A stretch of 31,094 nucleotides of DNA from UBA1563 sp041667115 (GTDB lineage Bacteria; Bacteroidota; Ignavibacteria; Ignavibacteriales; Ignavibacteriaceae), in the NCBI GenBank assembly GCA_041667115.1, contig JBAYFO010000044.1:1-31094 (forward strand), written 5' to 3'. Below, one piece after another: positions 1 through 6,634 of this stretch. Position 1 is the first letter of the stretch, and each line of letters opens with the position of its first letter. The position numbers were made by a program, and so were the translations under genes. Below the pieces are notes generated by a model. It saw nothing but the letters and a program-made list of their open reading frames with translations. It was not told where the DNA came from and searched no databases.

Positions 1-827
1 TGCGCTTTTTCTCTCTCAAATCTATCCATTCCGCGTGAACGATCTTTTACAACGGCAAGTACCGCTTCCGGGGAAGTGTTTTCTTGCGTGTGCCATACCT
101 GTAGATTTCCGTCTATCCTAAAAAGAATTGAAGTTGTTTTTGCATCCTTTGGGACACAATGAATATCGCTCACTCCTCTTCGAGTGCCTTCAACAAGTGC
201 AGCTTCAATTAAATTGATCAACGCACTCTTATTTACTTCGGCTTCAATTTCTGCTTCATCATCCGATTGCTCCGGTTGGTCATCGAGTGCGAAATCGGAC
301 GGCATATCTTCGAGTTTTTTTAGAAATTCGTTTTCGGGAGGAAAGAGTTTTTCGGTAAGTTTATCGAAGTCTCGCAACTTAATAAACATGACTTCATATT
401 TTTTTGCGTTTAACCCAAATGCGATTTTAGGAATATTTCTTTCAGTTGGATCAATAGCTGCAAGGAGGAGTTTATCTTTTTGGCGCTCGTCATACATAAA
501 AGGAATAACTTTTACCTGAAGCATAAGTTGCTTCATGGTTTCACCGGCAGCAAGCATCGACTGTTTAATAAATTCAAGTCTTTGCGGTGTTAGTATTTCT
601 GAAGTAGCTTCAACTTCTCTAAACGCATAAAGGTTGGCAACTTCTTTAAAAATAACGTCGTGATCATATTTAAATTCTTGAACAAGAATCTGTGCCAGAT
701 TTTTTTTTATTTTGTTTGTGTCATTCGCCTTCATGGCGAGAGCTTGTTCAAGCACAGTTGTGTCGATAATTCCTTTTTTAAAAAGGATGTATCCAACTTT
801 ATCCGTAAGTTCTAAATTAGCATCCAT
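1..827 (-). CDS. GspE/PilB-like secretion/pilus assembly ATPase, N-terminal part (cut by window edge)
   Basis: The reading frame opens at an ATG at 827 and stays open to the left edge, giving about 275 residues of a protein that usually has 500-600. Residues about 1-160 look like the MshEN/GspE N-terminal domain. An acidic linker follows (about 185-205). Then comes the start of the hexameric ATPase core, with a SDIH motif and a FRIDGNLQVWH motif, matching the conserved SDIHIEP...RIDG pattern of type II secretion and type IV pilus ATPases. The Walker motifs would lie beyond the edge, so nucleotide binding cannot be checked here. It begins 4 bases after the stop of the GspF-like gene, so both are very likely co-transcribed with the pilin-like genes upstream. 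By family it would power filament extension from the cytoplasm. It could equally be named gspE or pilB; the sequence does not decide. Confidence 0.88.
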   Translation of the reverse strand, partial: MDANLELTDKVGYILFKKGIIDTTVLEQALAMKANDTNKIKKNLAQILVQEFKYDHDVIFKEVANLYAFREVEATSEILTPQRLEFIKQSMLAAGETMKQLMLQVKVIPFMYDERQKDKLLLAAIDPTERNIPKIAFGLNAKKYEVMFIKLRDFDKLTEKLFPPENEFLKKLEDMPSDFALDDQPEQSDDEAEIEAEVNKSALINLIEAALVEGTRRGVSDIHCVPKDAKTTSILFRIDGNLQVWHTQENTSPEAVLAVVKDRSRGMDRFEREKA

Positions 828-831
828 AAAA

Positions 832-2172
832 CTACATTCCCGGCATTTTGGGTTTAACCGTAGCGGTTTCTGCCGAAACCAGCGTTAACATAATCATAAC
901 AATCATAATAACCATCGAAATGATTACTTGAATTAATTCAATAATGTTTTTTAATTTATACACAGTTTCGCTTTCATAATAATTTGCCAGCTGGAGCGCT
1001 GTGTTTTTAATTGTTCCTGTCTCTTCACCAGAGTGAAATCTTGAAAGAGCCGTATCGGTAAAAACTCCGGTCTGCATAAATGCATCCGTAATGCCAACAC
1101 CTTTTTTGATCATGAGCGGAATTGCTATACTTTTAATTTTGTTTTCAAAATAAGTGTTTCCACTTGCTTCGGCAGCAATTCTAATCGGTTCGATACTTTC
1201 TGCAGATCCACTGTAGAGTGTGTAAAATACACGGCAAAAAACTTCGATAACGGTTTTGTGAATTAAATTACCAACTATGGGAATTTTTAAGAGCATTCCA
1301 TCCAAAAACATTTTGCCTGCTTTGGTTCTAAAATAATAAAGGAGCGAAACCAAGGGAAGGATAACTACCGCTCCGATAATCATAATATTGTCTTTTAGAA
1401 AATTACTCAACTTCAGTGTGAACGCCGTCATCGGCGGCAATTCAATTCCGAATCGTAAAAACAAATTCGCTGTCTCAGGGAAAATATATCCGACATAATA
1501 AAGAACCGCCAGCAACAAAACAAAAACAGTTACAAACGGGCTTATCAATGCACTTTTTAAACTTTTTTTAAATTCTTGTTGACGCTCAAGAAACTTTGCC
1601 GTGGCTTTATAAATTTCCGTCATGTTACCGCTTTTAGAAGCTAGCCCTAGCATGTAAGACGTGAACTTGCCAAACACGGACTGATACCGCATAAAAACTG
1701 CTTGACTGTCCGTTCCTTTTTTTAATTCGCTGTTGATATCTTTTAAAGCTTCTCTAAGAGTTTTATTTTGTGTGTCGTTAATAAGAAGATTAAGAATTTC
1801 TCCGTATGGAAGTTTTTGATCAAGGAGTTCGGCACTGATTTTTACAAAATTTACAATATCAAGATTAGGGGGTTTGGGATTGAAGTCCAGCAGGACTTTA
1901 TTTACAGAAATCACCTGATAGTTAAGCCTGGTTAACGCATCTACTACTTCATCTTTGCTGAAAGCCTTTTGAGAACCTTTAATGGGTTTGTCAGTTCCCT
2001 TTTTTGCTTTATAAAGAAAGGTTCCCTTTTTCTCAATTGAAGTAATTTTAAGTTGGTTCTTTTCGGCAAGATTTTTAATTTTTTGCTTTACTTCCCTGAC
2101 CGAGTCGGCAGTGATGGCGCCCGTTATCGGTTTTCCAGCACTATTGCTTGCAGCAAATCTGTATTCTACCAT
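832..2172 (-). CDS. GspF/PilC-like inner-membrane platform protein
   Basis: A 446-residue protein with two T2SSF-type domains, roughly residues 105-235 and 310-435. Each is followed by strong membrane segments (about 205-230, 258-282 and 408-432). The GEETG motif near residue 385 is typical of GspF/PilC. In the family this protein sits in the inner membrane, binds the assembly ATPase and moves pilin subunits into the filament. It is about 40 residues longer than usual, because the N-terminal region seems to hold two copies of the short GspF N-terminal motif, KPITGAITADS..EV near residue 15 and KPIKGSQKAFS..EV near 62. Upstream are two pilin-like genes and downstream, after 4 bases, the ATPase gene. 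No strong Shine-Dalgarno is visible, which is common in this group. The family call is secure; whether the machine is a pilus or a secretion system is not. Confidence 0.9.
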   Translation of the reverse strand: MVEYRFAASNSAGKPITGAITADSVREVKQKIKNLAEKNQLKITSIEKKGTFLYKAKKGTDKPIKGSQKAFSKDEVVDALTRLNYQVISVNKVLLDFNPKPPNLDIVNFVKISAELLDQKLPYGEILNLLINDTQNKTLREALKDINSELKKGTDSQAVFMRYQSVFGKFTSYMLGLASKSGNMTEIYKATAKFLERQQEFKKSLKSALISPFVTVFVLLLAVLYYVGYIFPETANLFLRFGIELPPMTAFTLKLSNFLKDNIMIIGAVVILPLVSLLYYFRTKAGKMFLDGMLLKIPIVGNLIHKTVIEVFCRVFYTLYSGSAESIEPIRIAAEASGNTYFENKIKSIAIPLMIKKGVGITDAFMQTGVFTDTALSRFHSGEETGTIKNTALQLANYYESETVYKLKNIIELIQVIISMVIMIVMIMLTLVSAETATVKPKMPGM

Positions 2173-2279
2173 AAAAAGTATTTGTCAGTTAATATTTAAA
2201 GCATTATTTATTTTAAATATACCAAATAAAAATTACATTAGTAAAAGCTTTTTTACTCTAACTTCTTCATCAAAAATTA

Positions 2280-2669
2280 TTACTGAAGTATTGAAGAAGT
2301 TGATTGGATTCTAGTTGGTGTTACTATTGTTGTTACTTGATATGATTTACCCTCTTTATCATGTTCCTTTCCTACACCAGTGATTGTTATTGAATTTGCA
2401 GTAATATTTGAAACCGTATAACTTCCATTTCCAGTTTCATGAAATTGTTCGGGGAGAATAAAACCAACAAAAGATCCGCCGCCGCCGCTAATCATCTTGG
2501 GGAGCTGATAATAATGTTGAGCTACTCCGGCTAAATTCATAGTGTCGGCATAAACAGCATCCCTGTTTGCTTCAAGCGCGTTGACCTCAAATAATTTAAT
2601 AACAAGGAGAAGAGACAGCCCTACTATTATTATCCCAACAATAATCAGTAATAGTTGCTGTTGTCCCAT
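2280..2669 (-). CDS. Short-leader pilin-like protein 2
   Basis: A 129-residue protein starting MGQQQLLLIIVG, followed by one hydrophobic segment (about 4-27) and a small ectodomain rich in Ser, Thr, Gly and Val. The layout is that of a type IV pilin or pseudopilin, but the leader is only Met-Gly and there is no Glu at mature position 5. It is a clear paralogue of the gene at 2853-3239: both share MGQQQLLLI, the stretch LEANRDAV.AD.MNLA..AQ, a Gly-rich loop and an ending with VTPT.I. An in-frame GTG at 2675 would add two residues; I prefer the ATG at 2669 because it matches the paralogue's MGQQQ start. The gene precedes the GspF-like gene by 107 bases. I infer a filament subunit, probably the less abundant of the pair. 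Confidence 0.75.
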   Translation of the reverse strand: MGQQQLLLIIVGIIIVGLSLLLVIKLFEVNALEANRDAVYADTMNLAGVAQHYYQLPKMISGGGGSFVGFILPEQFHETGNGSYTVSNITANSITITGVGKEHDKEGKSYQVTTIVTPTRIQSTSSILQ

Positions 2670-2808
2670 AAACACTCATTTCTAAATAAAAAAAATAAAA
2701 CCGGTTATAGCAAATTAGATTTAGCAGAAGAATATCTTTTGGTCTAGCTGTAGTAACTACTAAATAATTCCACAGAAAAAAAACAGATGTTGATAACCCA
2801 TCTTCCTA

Positions 2809-2841
2809 AATAAAGGGACTAAATGTTTTAGTCCCTTTATT
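2809..2841 (-). terminator. Stem-loop just after the first pilin gene
   Basis: A perfect 15-base inverted repeat (2809-2823 with 2827-2841) around a 3-base loop lies 11 bases past the pilin stop at 2853. The U-run after it is short, about three bases, on the leftward strand. It may be a leaky terminator or an mRNA 3'-end stabiliser that lets the first pilin be made in larger amounts than pilin 2, GspF and GspE. The structure is seen directly; the role is inferred. Confidence 0.55.
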
Positions 2842-2852
2842 ATGAAAAGCAA

Positions 2853-3239
2853 TTATTGTAACGTTGGGACAGCTGTTGAGATACCTGTCGGAGTAACCGT
2901 AGTAACGGCTTTATATTTTTTACTATTAGCATCAAGGACAAGACCAGTTCCTGTAATAACAACACTTTGAGCAGCAACCACAGCTGCGTAAGTTCCGTTA
3001 GCTGTAGATGCGAGATTTGTTGGGATAGTAAATCCAGTAAATGTGTTGGCGCCACCACCTAATTCAGTAGGTTTTTTGTAAAATTGTTGTGCAAGAGCAG
3101 CAAGATTCATATTGTCTGCAACTACTGCATCTCTGTTTGCTTCAAGAGAACTTGCACTAAAAAGATTGATACCAACTACAATTGCAATTCCAACGATAAT
3201 AACGCCGAGAACGATGAGTAATAACTGTTGTTGTCCCAT
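2853..3239 (-). CDS. Short-leader pilin-like protein 1 (probable major subunit)
   Basis: A 128-residue protein starting MGQQQLLLIVLGVIIVG, with a hydrophobic helix over residues 4-27, then an amphipathic stretch (SSLEANRDAVVADN) and a Gly/Thr/Val-rich ectodomain ending VPTLQ. The frame is open upstream to 3284, but the ATG at 3239 has an AAGGAG at 3249-3254, nine bases away, and aligns with the paralogue's start. As in class III and Tad pilins a Gly precedes the hydrophobic stretch, but the leader would be only two residues and Glu5 is missing (Leu there). It leads the leftward pilin/GspF/GspE operon, has the best ribosome site of the cluster, and is followed by a strong stem-loop. These facts suggest it is the abundant subunit. 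No confident match to a named pilin family is claimed. Confidence 0.78.
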   Translation of the reverse strand: MGQQQLLLIVLGVIIVGIAIVVGINLFSASSLEANRDAVVADNMNLAALAQQFYKKPTELGGGANTFTGFTIPTNLASTANGTYAAVVAAQSVVITGTGLVLDANSKKYKAVTTVTPTGISTAVPTLQ

Positions 3240-3285
3240 TTTAATGAACTCCTTATTTTGGTGATAATTGACTTCGATATACAAT

Positions 3286-3301
3286 CACAAGAAGAATGCC
3301 A
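3286..3301 (-). promoter_or_regulatory. Candidate sigma-54-like -24/-12 promoter of pilin 1
   Basis: Read leftward, the bases give TGGCAT, five bases, then TTGTG. This matches the sigma-54 pattern TGGCAY-N5-TTGCW except for T in place of C in the -12 GC. GG and GT are exactly 10 bases apart. Transcription would start near 3275, leaving a leader of about 36 bases with the Shine-Dalgarno inside. Pilin genes in other bacteria are often RpoN-dependent. The -12 mismatch makes this tentative. Confidence 0.3.
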
Positions 3302-3506
3302 CAATAACAAGAAGGATAAAATTCTCCGATTTTGAGAAATAATCCCATTTTGTAGCACAAGCAAAAATTCAAAAATGTAATTATTACCTGTAAAAATTAC
3401 CGGATCCTTCCTCTTGCATGTTTCATTTTTCGGAAATTAACTTTAAAAAATATAGATATTTAGCTTAAATTGTATAAAGAAATATATTAAGTAATGCCTT
3501 ACCTTG

Positions 3507-3522
3507 TGGTACATAATTTGAC
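3507..3522 (+). promoter_or_regulatory. Candidate sigma-54-like -24/-12 promoter of the minor-pilin operon
   Basis: The pattern is TGGTAC, five bases, TTGAC, with the same spacing as the leftward candidate and again lacking the C of the -12 GC. It would place the start of transcription near 3533, 18 bases before the ATG at 3551. Two mismatches to consensus make it weak on its own; the pairing with the leftward site is the main support. Confidence 0.25.
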
Positions 3523-3550
3523 CTTATAAAAGAAAAAACAGTAACTATCT

Positions 3551-4048
3551 ATGAATACCGGACAAACAATGCTAACTTTGTTAGCAATGATGATGCTTAC
3601 GCTTCTCTCTGTAAGGATGAATAGTGCGCTTTTACAAACGCAAGATACAATGCAAAATTCTAAATTTGGATTAGCCGCAATTTCTTTAGCTACCTCAGTT
3701 ATAGAGAATGCAAATAAACTTTCTTTTGACGAAGCAACTACTGAAGATCCGGCGACCAGTACAAGCGATCTCACCAGAATTAGCAACTTAGGGAAAGATA
3801 CCGGCGAAACCATACCTTCGCAGTTTGATGATTTTGATGATTATAATAATTATCAATATGATGAAACAACCCTGGCTTCAGCTGCTTATCATATCTCATG
3901 CAAAATCAGTTATGTAAACCCCCTGACCCCGGATGTTGATGCTAGCTCTCCAACGTTCAATAAAAAATTAACAGTTTCAGTTTCAAGTGTTTCTATGCAA
4001 GACACCATTAAAATCAGCACCATATTTAGTTACTGGTATTTTAGATAG
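3551..4048 (+). CDS. PilV/GspI-like minor pilin with short leader
   Basis: A 165-residue protein starting MNTGQTMLTLLAMMML. The hydrophobic segment spans about residues 6-21 and is followed by a helical stretch (NSKFGLAAISLATSVIENAN) that resembles the region after the stalk helix in PilV/GspI-type minor pilins. A four-residue leader ending in Gly would leave Gln as mature residue 1; Thr, not Glu, sits at position 5. The ectodomain is acidic and Ser/Thr-rich and ends in an aromatic FSYWYFR. It is the first of three genes with 8-9 base gaps, in the order PilV-like, PilW-like, PilX-like, the order seen in minor-pilin operons elsewhere. I infer a role in priming or capping the filament. The family assignment rests mostly on position and architecture. 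Confidence 0.65.
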   Translation: MNTGQTMLTLLAMMMLTLLSVRMNSALLQTQDTMQNSKFGLAAISLATSVIENANKLSFDEATTEDPATSTSDLTRISNLGKDTGETIPSQFDDFDDYNNYQYDETTLASAAYHISCKISYVNPLTPDVDASSPTFNKKLTVSVSSVSMQDTIKISTIFSYWYFR

Positions 4049-4056
4049 AGGAACCT

Positions 4057-4659
4057 ATGGGCTATTCAACAATATTAGATATTATCGGAGCTATGGTCAT
4101 CGGCGGAATTTTGCTTCTCACGCTTTTTAGAGTTAATGAAAATACTGTACAAAACTTTTTTTATTACAATGCTGATTTCATTTTGCAGCGGGATTTAGTT
4201 GATATTATTATGATCGTTGAAGGAGACTTGAGGAGAATAGGATATTGCGCTAATCCGGACAATCTTATTCCTCCTAATCGGACGATTATACATGCGGATT
4301 CTAATTCCATTGCTTTTGTAACCGACTTAAACAGAACCGGTAAACTTGATACTCTTGAATATCGAATCGGAACGCCAGAAGATTTGCCCGGGACTCCTAA
4401 CCCAAGGGATGTTCCCTTATACCGAATAATTAACAACGCTAATCAGTCGAGGTCGGTGACGGGAATAGTTACAGAATTTAACCTTGTTTACTTTACTGTA
4501 CTTGGTGATACGCTTCCCTATCCCATTGTTAATCCAGGGGAGATAGCAACAATGGAATTATCGATAAAAGTTGAAAATGCCGCGGCGATTAATCAAAACT
4601 TTTCGAATGCCTATTGGCGGCAAGTCAGATTAGCATCAAAAAATTTAAATAGCAGATAG
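4057..4659 (+). CDS. PilW/GspJ-like minor pilin with short leader
   Basis: A 200-residue protein beginning MGYSTILDIIGAMVIGGILL. The AMVIGGIL stretch is very like the hydrophobic helix of PilW-type minor pilins, with an Asp at mature position 6 if cleavage follows Gly2, so the acidic residue is shifted by one from the usual Glu5. Further on come VEGDLRRIGY (near residue 50), DSNSIAFVTDLN (near 85) and a region with LEYRI and PLYRI. These match the PilW/GspJ pattern of a DLRR-GY motif followed by statements of the I.F..D.n..G type. It lies 8 bases after the PilV-like gene and 9 before the PilX-like gene, so all three are probably one transcript. A role as a minor pilin at the filament tip is inferred. 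Confidence 0.72.
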   Translation: MGYSTILDIIGAMVIGGILLLTLFRVNENTVQNFFYYNADFILQRDLVDIIMIVEGDLRRIGYCANPDNLIPPNRTIIHADSNSIAFVTDLNRTGKLDTLEYRIGTPEDLPGTPNPRDVPLYRIINNANQSRSVTGIVTEFNLVYFTVLGDTLPYPIVNPGEIATMELSIKVENAAAINQNFSNAYWRQVRLASKNLNSR

Positions 4660-4668
4660 GAATTCATT

Positions 4669-5883
4669 ATGTTTGGAAGAGCTTCTGTATTTCTCGTGAT
4701 TGGCTTTAGCAGTATTCTGCTTATGTATACTTATAATCTTTTTACCTTCAGTTCAAGTTCCGTTGATGTTTATACACTATATTACAATAACACGGTAGCG
4801 GAAAATATAACAACAAGCGCTGCAAACATAGCGTGTAATCAATTTTTCTTAAATCCAGCATGGATCCCGAGTGATTCTAATTTTTCATACAGTGGTGGAA
4901 TATTCAGAACATCGATTGTAAATTTAGCCAACAACCGAAAAAAAATTATTGCTACCGGGGCATACAATGGAATAACAAAAACCGTAGAAGTTGTTTTGCA
5001 ACCTTCCAGTTTTGCCCGCTTTGGATATTATGGGGCTATTATGCCGGGGAACCTTTATTATGTAACGGGTGATACCGTTTCCGGTCCAATGCACATTCAG
5101 GGTAAGTTAAATGTTTCGGGGAGGCCTGTTTTTACTGGAAAAGTTACAACAAAAAACGGTATTAAAAAACTCAATGCTTCTGCTAACCCACAGTTCCTGG
5201 GTGGTTATGAAAGTGGAGTAGATTTACCATTGCCCTCCACAATTAATACCGTCTCAGCAGACGCCTCCTCGGGTGGAAAATTTTTTTCCAATAAGGATGT
5301 CTGGCTTACTTTTAACGCAAATGGTTCGGTTGATTATAAAGTTGGTAGTTCGGGAACGTGGAAAAATGAAATGCTTTCTACATTTGCTCCAAACGGGGTC
5401 ATTTCAGTTGACAAAGGGAACCTTCACGTAAAAGGAACCCTGAAGGGAAAAATTACTCTTGGTGCAACCCTTAGTTCGGGAACATCAAACGGTAATATTT
5501 TTTTGGATGATAATATTGTTTATAGCACAGACCCAACCAGCTCAAGTTGCACCGATATGCTTGGAATAGTGGCAACCAATAATGTGATAATTACCGATAA
5601 CGCTGCGAACAAGAGCAATATAATTATTAACGCTTCAATCTTTTCTCTAAAAGGAGGTTTGGAGGCTCAAAACTATAGCTCAATCCCTTATTGTGGAAGC
5701 ATTCAACTAACTGGCGGGCTTATTGAATACCAGGCACAAGCTACCGGAGTCTTTAATCCTTATACAGGAAAAGTTACCAACGGCTTTAATACAAATATTC
5801 ATTACGATGAAAGGTTAATGACACAAGTTCCTCCCTCATTTCCCAAGAGCGCGTCATACGAAGTTCTTTCGTGGTTAGAATAA
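4669..5883 (+). CDS. PilX-like protein with DUF4900-like ectodomain
   Basis: A 404-residue protein starting MFGRASVFLVIGFSSILLM, with a single N-terminal hydrophobic segment (about 7-24) after a three-residue leader ending in Gly. The ectodomain is repetitive and beta-rich, with runs such as GNIFLDDNIVY, GIVATNNVIIT, IIINASIFSLKGG and GSIQLTGGLIEY that suggest a right-handed beta-helix or polymer-forming fold. It closes with YDERL..QVPPSFP. This order (dispensable prefix, MHIQGKL, INASIF, GGLI, YDERL, PPSFP) is what I know from DUF4900/PilX-N proteins. A Cys pair (near 295 and 339) could form a disulfide. It is the last gene of the three-gene operon. I infer a surface-exposed, possibly adhesive tip subunit; no enzyme motif is seen. 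Confidence 0.72.
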   Translation: MFGRASVFLVIGFSSILLMYTYNLFTFSSSSVDVYTLYYNNTVAENITTSAANIACNQFFLNPAWIPSDSNFSYSGGIFRTSIVNLANNRKKIIATGAYNGITKTVEVVLQPSSFARFGYYGAIMPGNLYYVTGDTVSGPMHIQGKLNVSGRPVFTGKVTTKNGIKKLNASANPQFLGGYESGVDLPLPSTINTVSADASSGGKFFSNKDVWLTFNANGSVDYKVGSSGTWKNEMLSTFAPNGVISVDKGNLHVKGTLKGKITLGATLSSGTSNGNIFLDDNIVYSTDPTSSSCTDMLGIVATNNVIITDNAANKSNIIINASIFSLKGGLEAQNYSSIPYCGSIQLTGGLIEYQAQATGVFNPYTGKVTNGFNTNIHYDERLMTQVPPSFPKSASYEVLSWLE

Positions 5884-5931
5884 ATCGTTAACTAAAAACA
5901 CGAGATATGTAGTTGTTCGTCTGAGGACATA

Positions 5932-6036
5932 ATGATTAAAATTCAGTACGCAATAATTTTGACTACGCTTTTGTTGTCTTTTCTAGGTGATCATTCTACA
6001 AAACACAATCTGTGTTGGATCTTTGCGCATCTCTAA
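5932..6036 (+). CDS. Possible 34-residue ORF or remnant signal peptide
   Basis: A short frame starts at ATG 5932, preceded by GAGGAC, and reads MIKIQYAIILTTLLLSFLG, which looks like a signal peptide. After that the frame gives a further 15 unremarkable residues and stops at 6036. It may be the 5' end of a decayed secreted-protein gene, a small membrane peptide, or chance. The rest of 5884-6135 shows no other coding frame; a small 6+6 inverted repeat lies at 6002-6016. Confidence 0.25.
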   Translation: MIKIQYAIILTTLLLSFLGDHSTKHNLCWIFAHL

Positions 6037-6124
6037 GATGTAGTCCCTTTTTCATCCCTTTGACCTATTGAATATTTCCTCAAAATTTGCGATAATGGAA
6101 TCAAAATAAAATCAAATAATCTAA

Positions 6125-6130
6125 AAGGAG
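6125..6130 (+). promoter_or_regulatory. Shine-Dalgarno site that favours the second ATG
   Basis: AAGGAG ends at 6130, two bases before the ATG at 6133 but five bases before the in-frame ATG at 6136. The usual spacing favours 6136 as the true start of the lipoprotein gene. Confidence 0.6.
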
Positions 6131-6135
6131 ATATG

Positions 6136-6618
6136 ATGTTCATAAAAACAAAACATTCATTTCTGGGTTTTGCTTTACTGTTTACGGTTTTGACTCTCTC
6201 TCTTTTCATCGGATGCGAGAAAAAAGAAGCTCCAAAAGAAACGGTAAAGACATCGACAGAAACAACCCCTCAACCTGCAGTAGAACAACCAAAGGTTGAA
6301 GAAAAAAAAGTAGTTTTGGATTTAAAAGGGACTTACACGGGAAAACTTGATTCACGTGCCACAACTCTTAAAATCACTGAACAAACCGATACTACTTTCA
6401 CAGGTTCAATTACAATTAATTATCGTGAGACAATTAACCAAAAAATTTCCGGAAAACTTGATCAAGAAAAAATGGTGGTTACGATGAAGGATATGCTTCA
6501 TAGCCGCTATGCAGGAACCTACTCGGCAAAACTTTCAGAGGACGGCAAAAAGTTATCCGGTACGTTTACACAAAACGTAGAAAAAACAAAATATCCATTC
6601 AGCTTAACAAAAAAATAA
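6136..6618 (+). CDS. Small lipoprotein of unknown function
   Basis: A 160-residue protein with a signal peptide (positive MFIKTKH, then hydrophobic residues 8-25) ending in a lipobox-like LFIGC, so Cys27 would be lipidated and the first mature residue; Phe at -3 is slightly atypical. A Lys/Glu/Pro/Thr-rich linker (about 28-60) tethers a compact domain (about 62-160) of alternating short strands: LKGTYTGKL, TLKITEQ, FTGSITINY, KISGKLD, MVVTMKDM, YAGTYSAKL, LSGTFTQN. That pattern suggests a small beta-sandwich or lipocalin-like barrel. No catalytic motif is seen. The start is set by an AAGGAG at 6125-6130. The next gene, also a lipoprotein, follows after 16 bases. Function unknown. Confidence 0.8.
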   Translation: MFIKTKHSFLGFALLFTVLTLSLFIGCEKKEAPKETVKTSTETTPQPAVEQPKVEEKKVVLDLKGTYTGKLDSRATTLKITEQTDTTFTGSITINYRETINQKISGKLDQEKMVVTMKDMLHSRYAGTYSAKLSEDGKKLSGTFTQNVEKTKYPFSLTKK

Positions 6619-6634
6619 TATAGTGGAGAAAAAA

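Larger units (their letters stand above)
3240..3550. other. Divergent promoter region between the two pilin operons
   Basis: These 311 bases separate the leftward pilin/GspF/GspE genes from the rightward minor-pilin genes. No convincing coding frame lies here. I see a Shine-Dalgarno for the leftward pilin at 3249-3254 and two sigma-54-like -24/-12 patterns, one facing each way (listed separately). There is no exact TAnnTTTG element facing either gene, unlike several other promoters in the window. Confidence 0.6.

Noticed and set aside
184..519. 111-residue rightward frame rich in Ser
   Set aside because: It is antisense to the clear GspE/PilB-like coding frame that runs across 1-827.
2840..3058. 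72-residue Leu/Gln-rich leftward frame
   Set aside because: It is an out-of-frame shadow of pilin 1 on the same strand and has no ribosome site.
6623..6634. GTG start extending the PEGA lipoprotein by four residues
   Set aside because: The GTG overlaps the GGAG ribosome site, and the signal peptide begins properly at ATG 6635.
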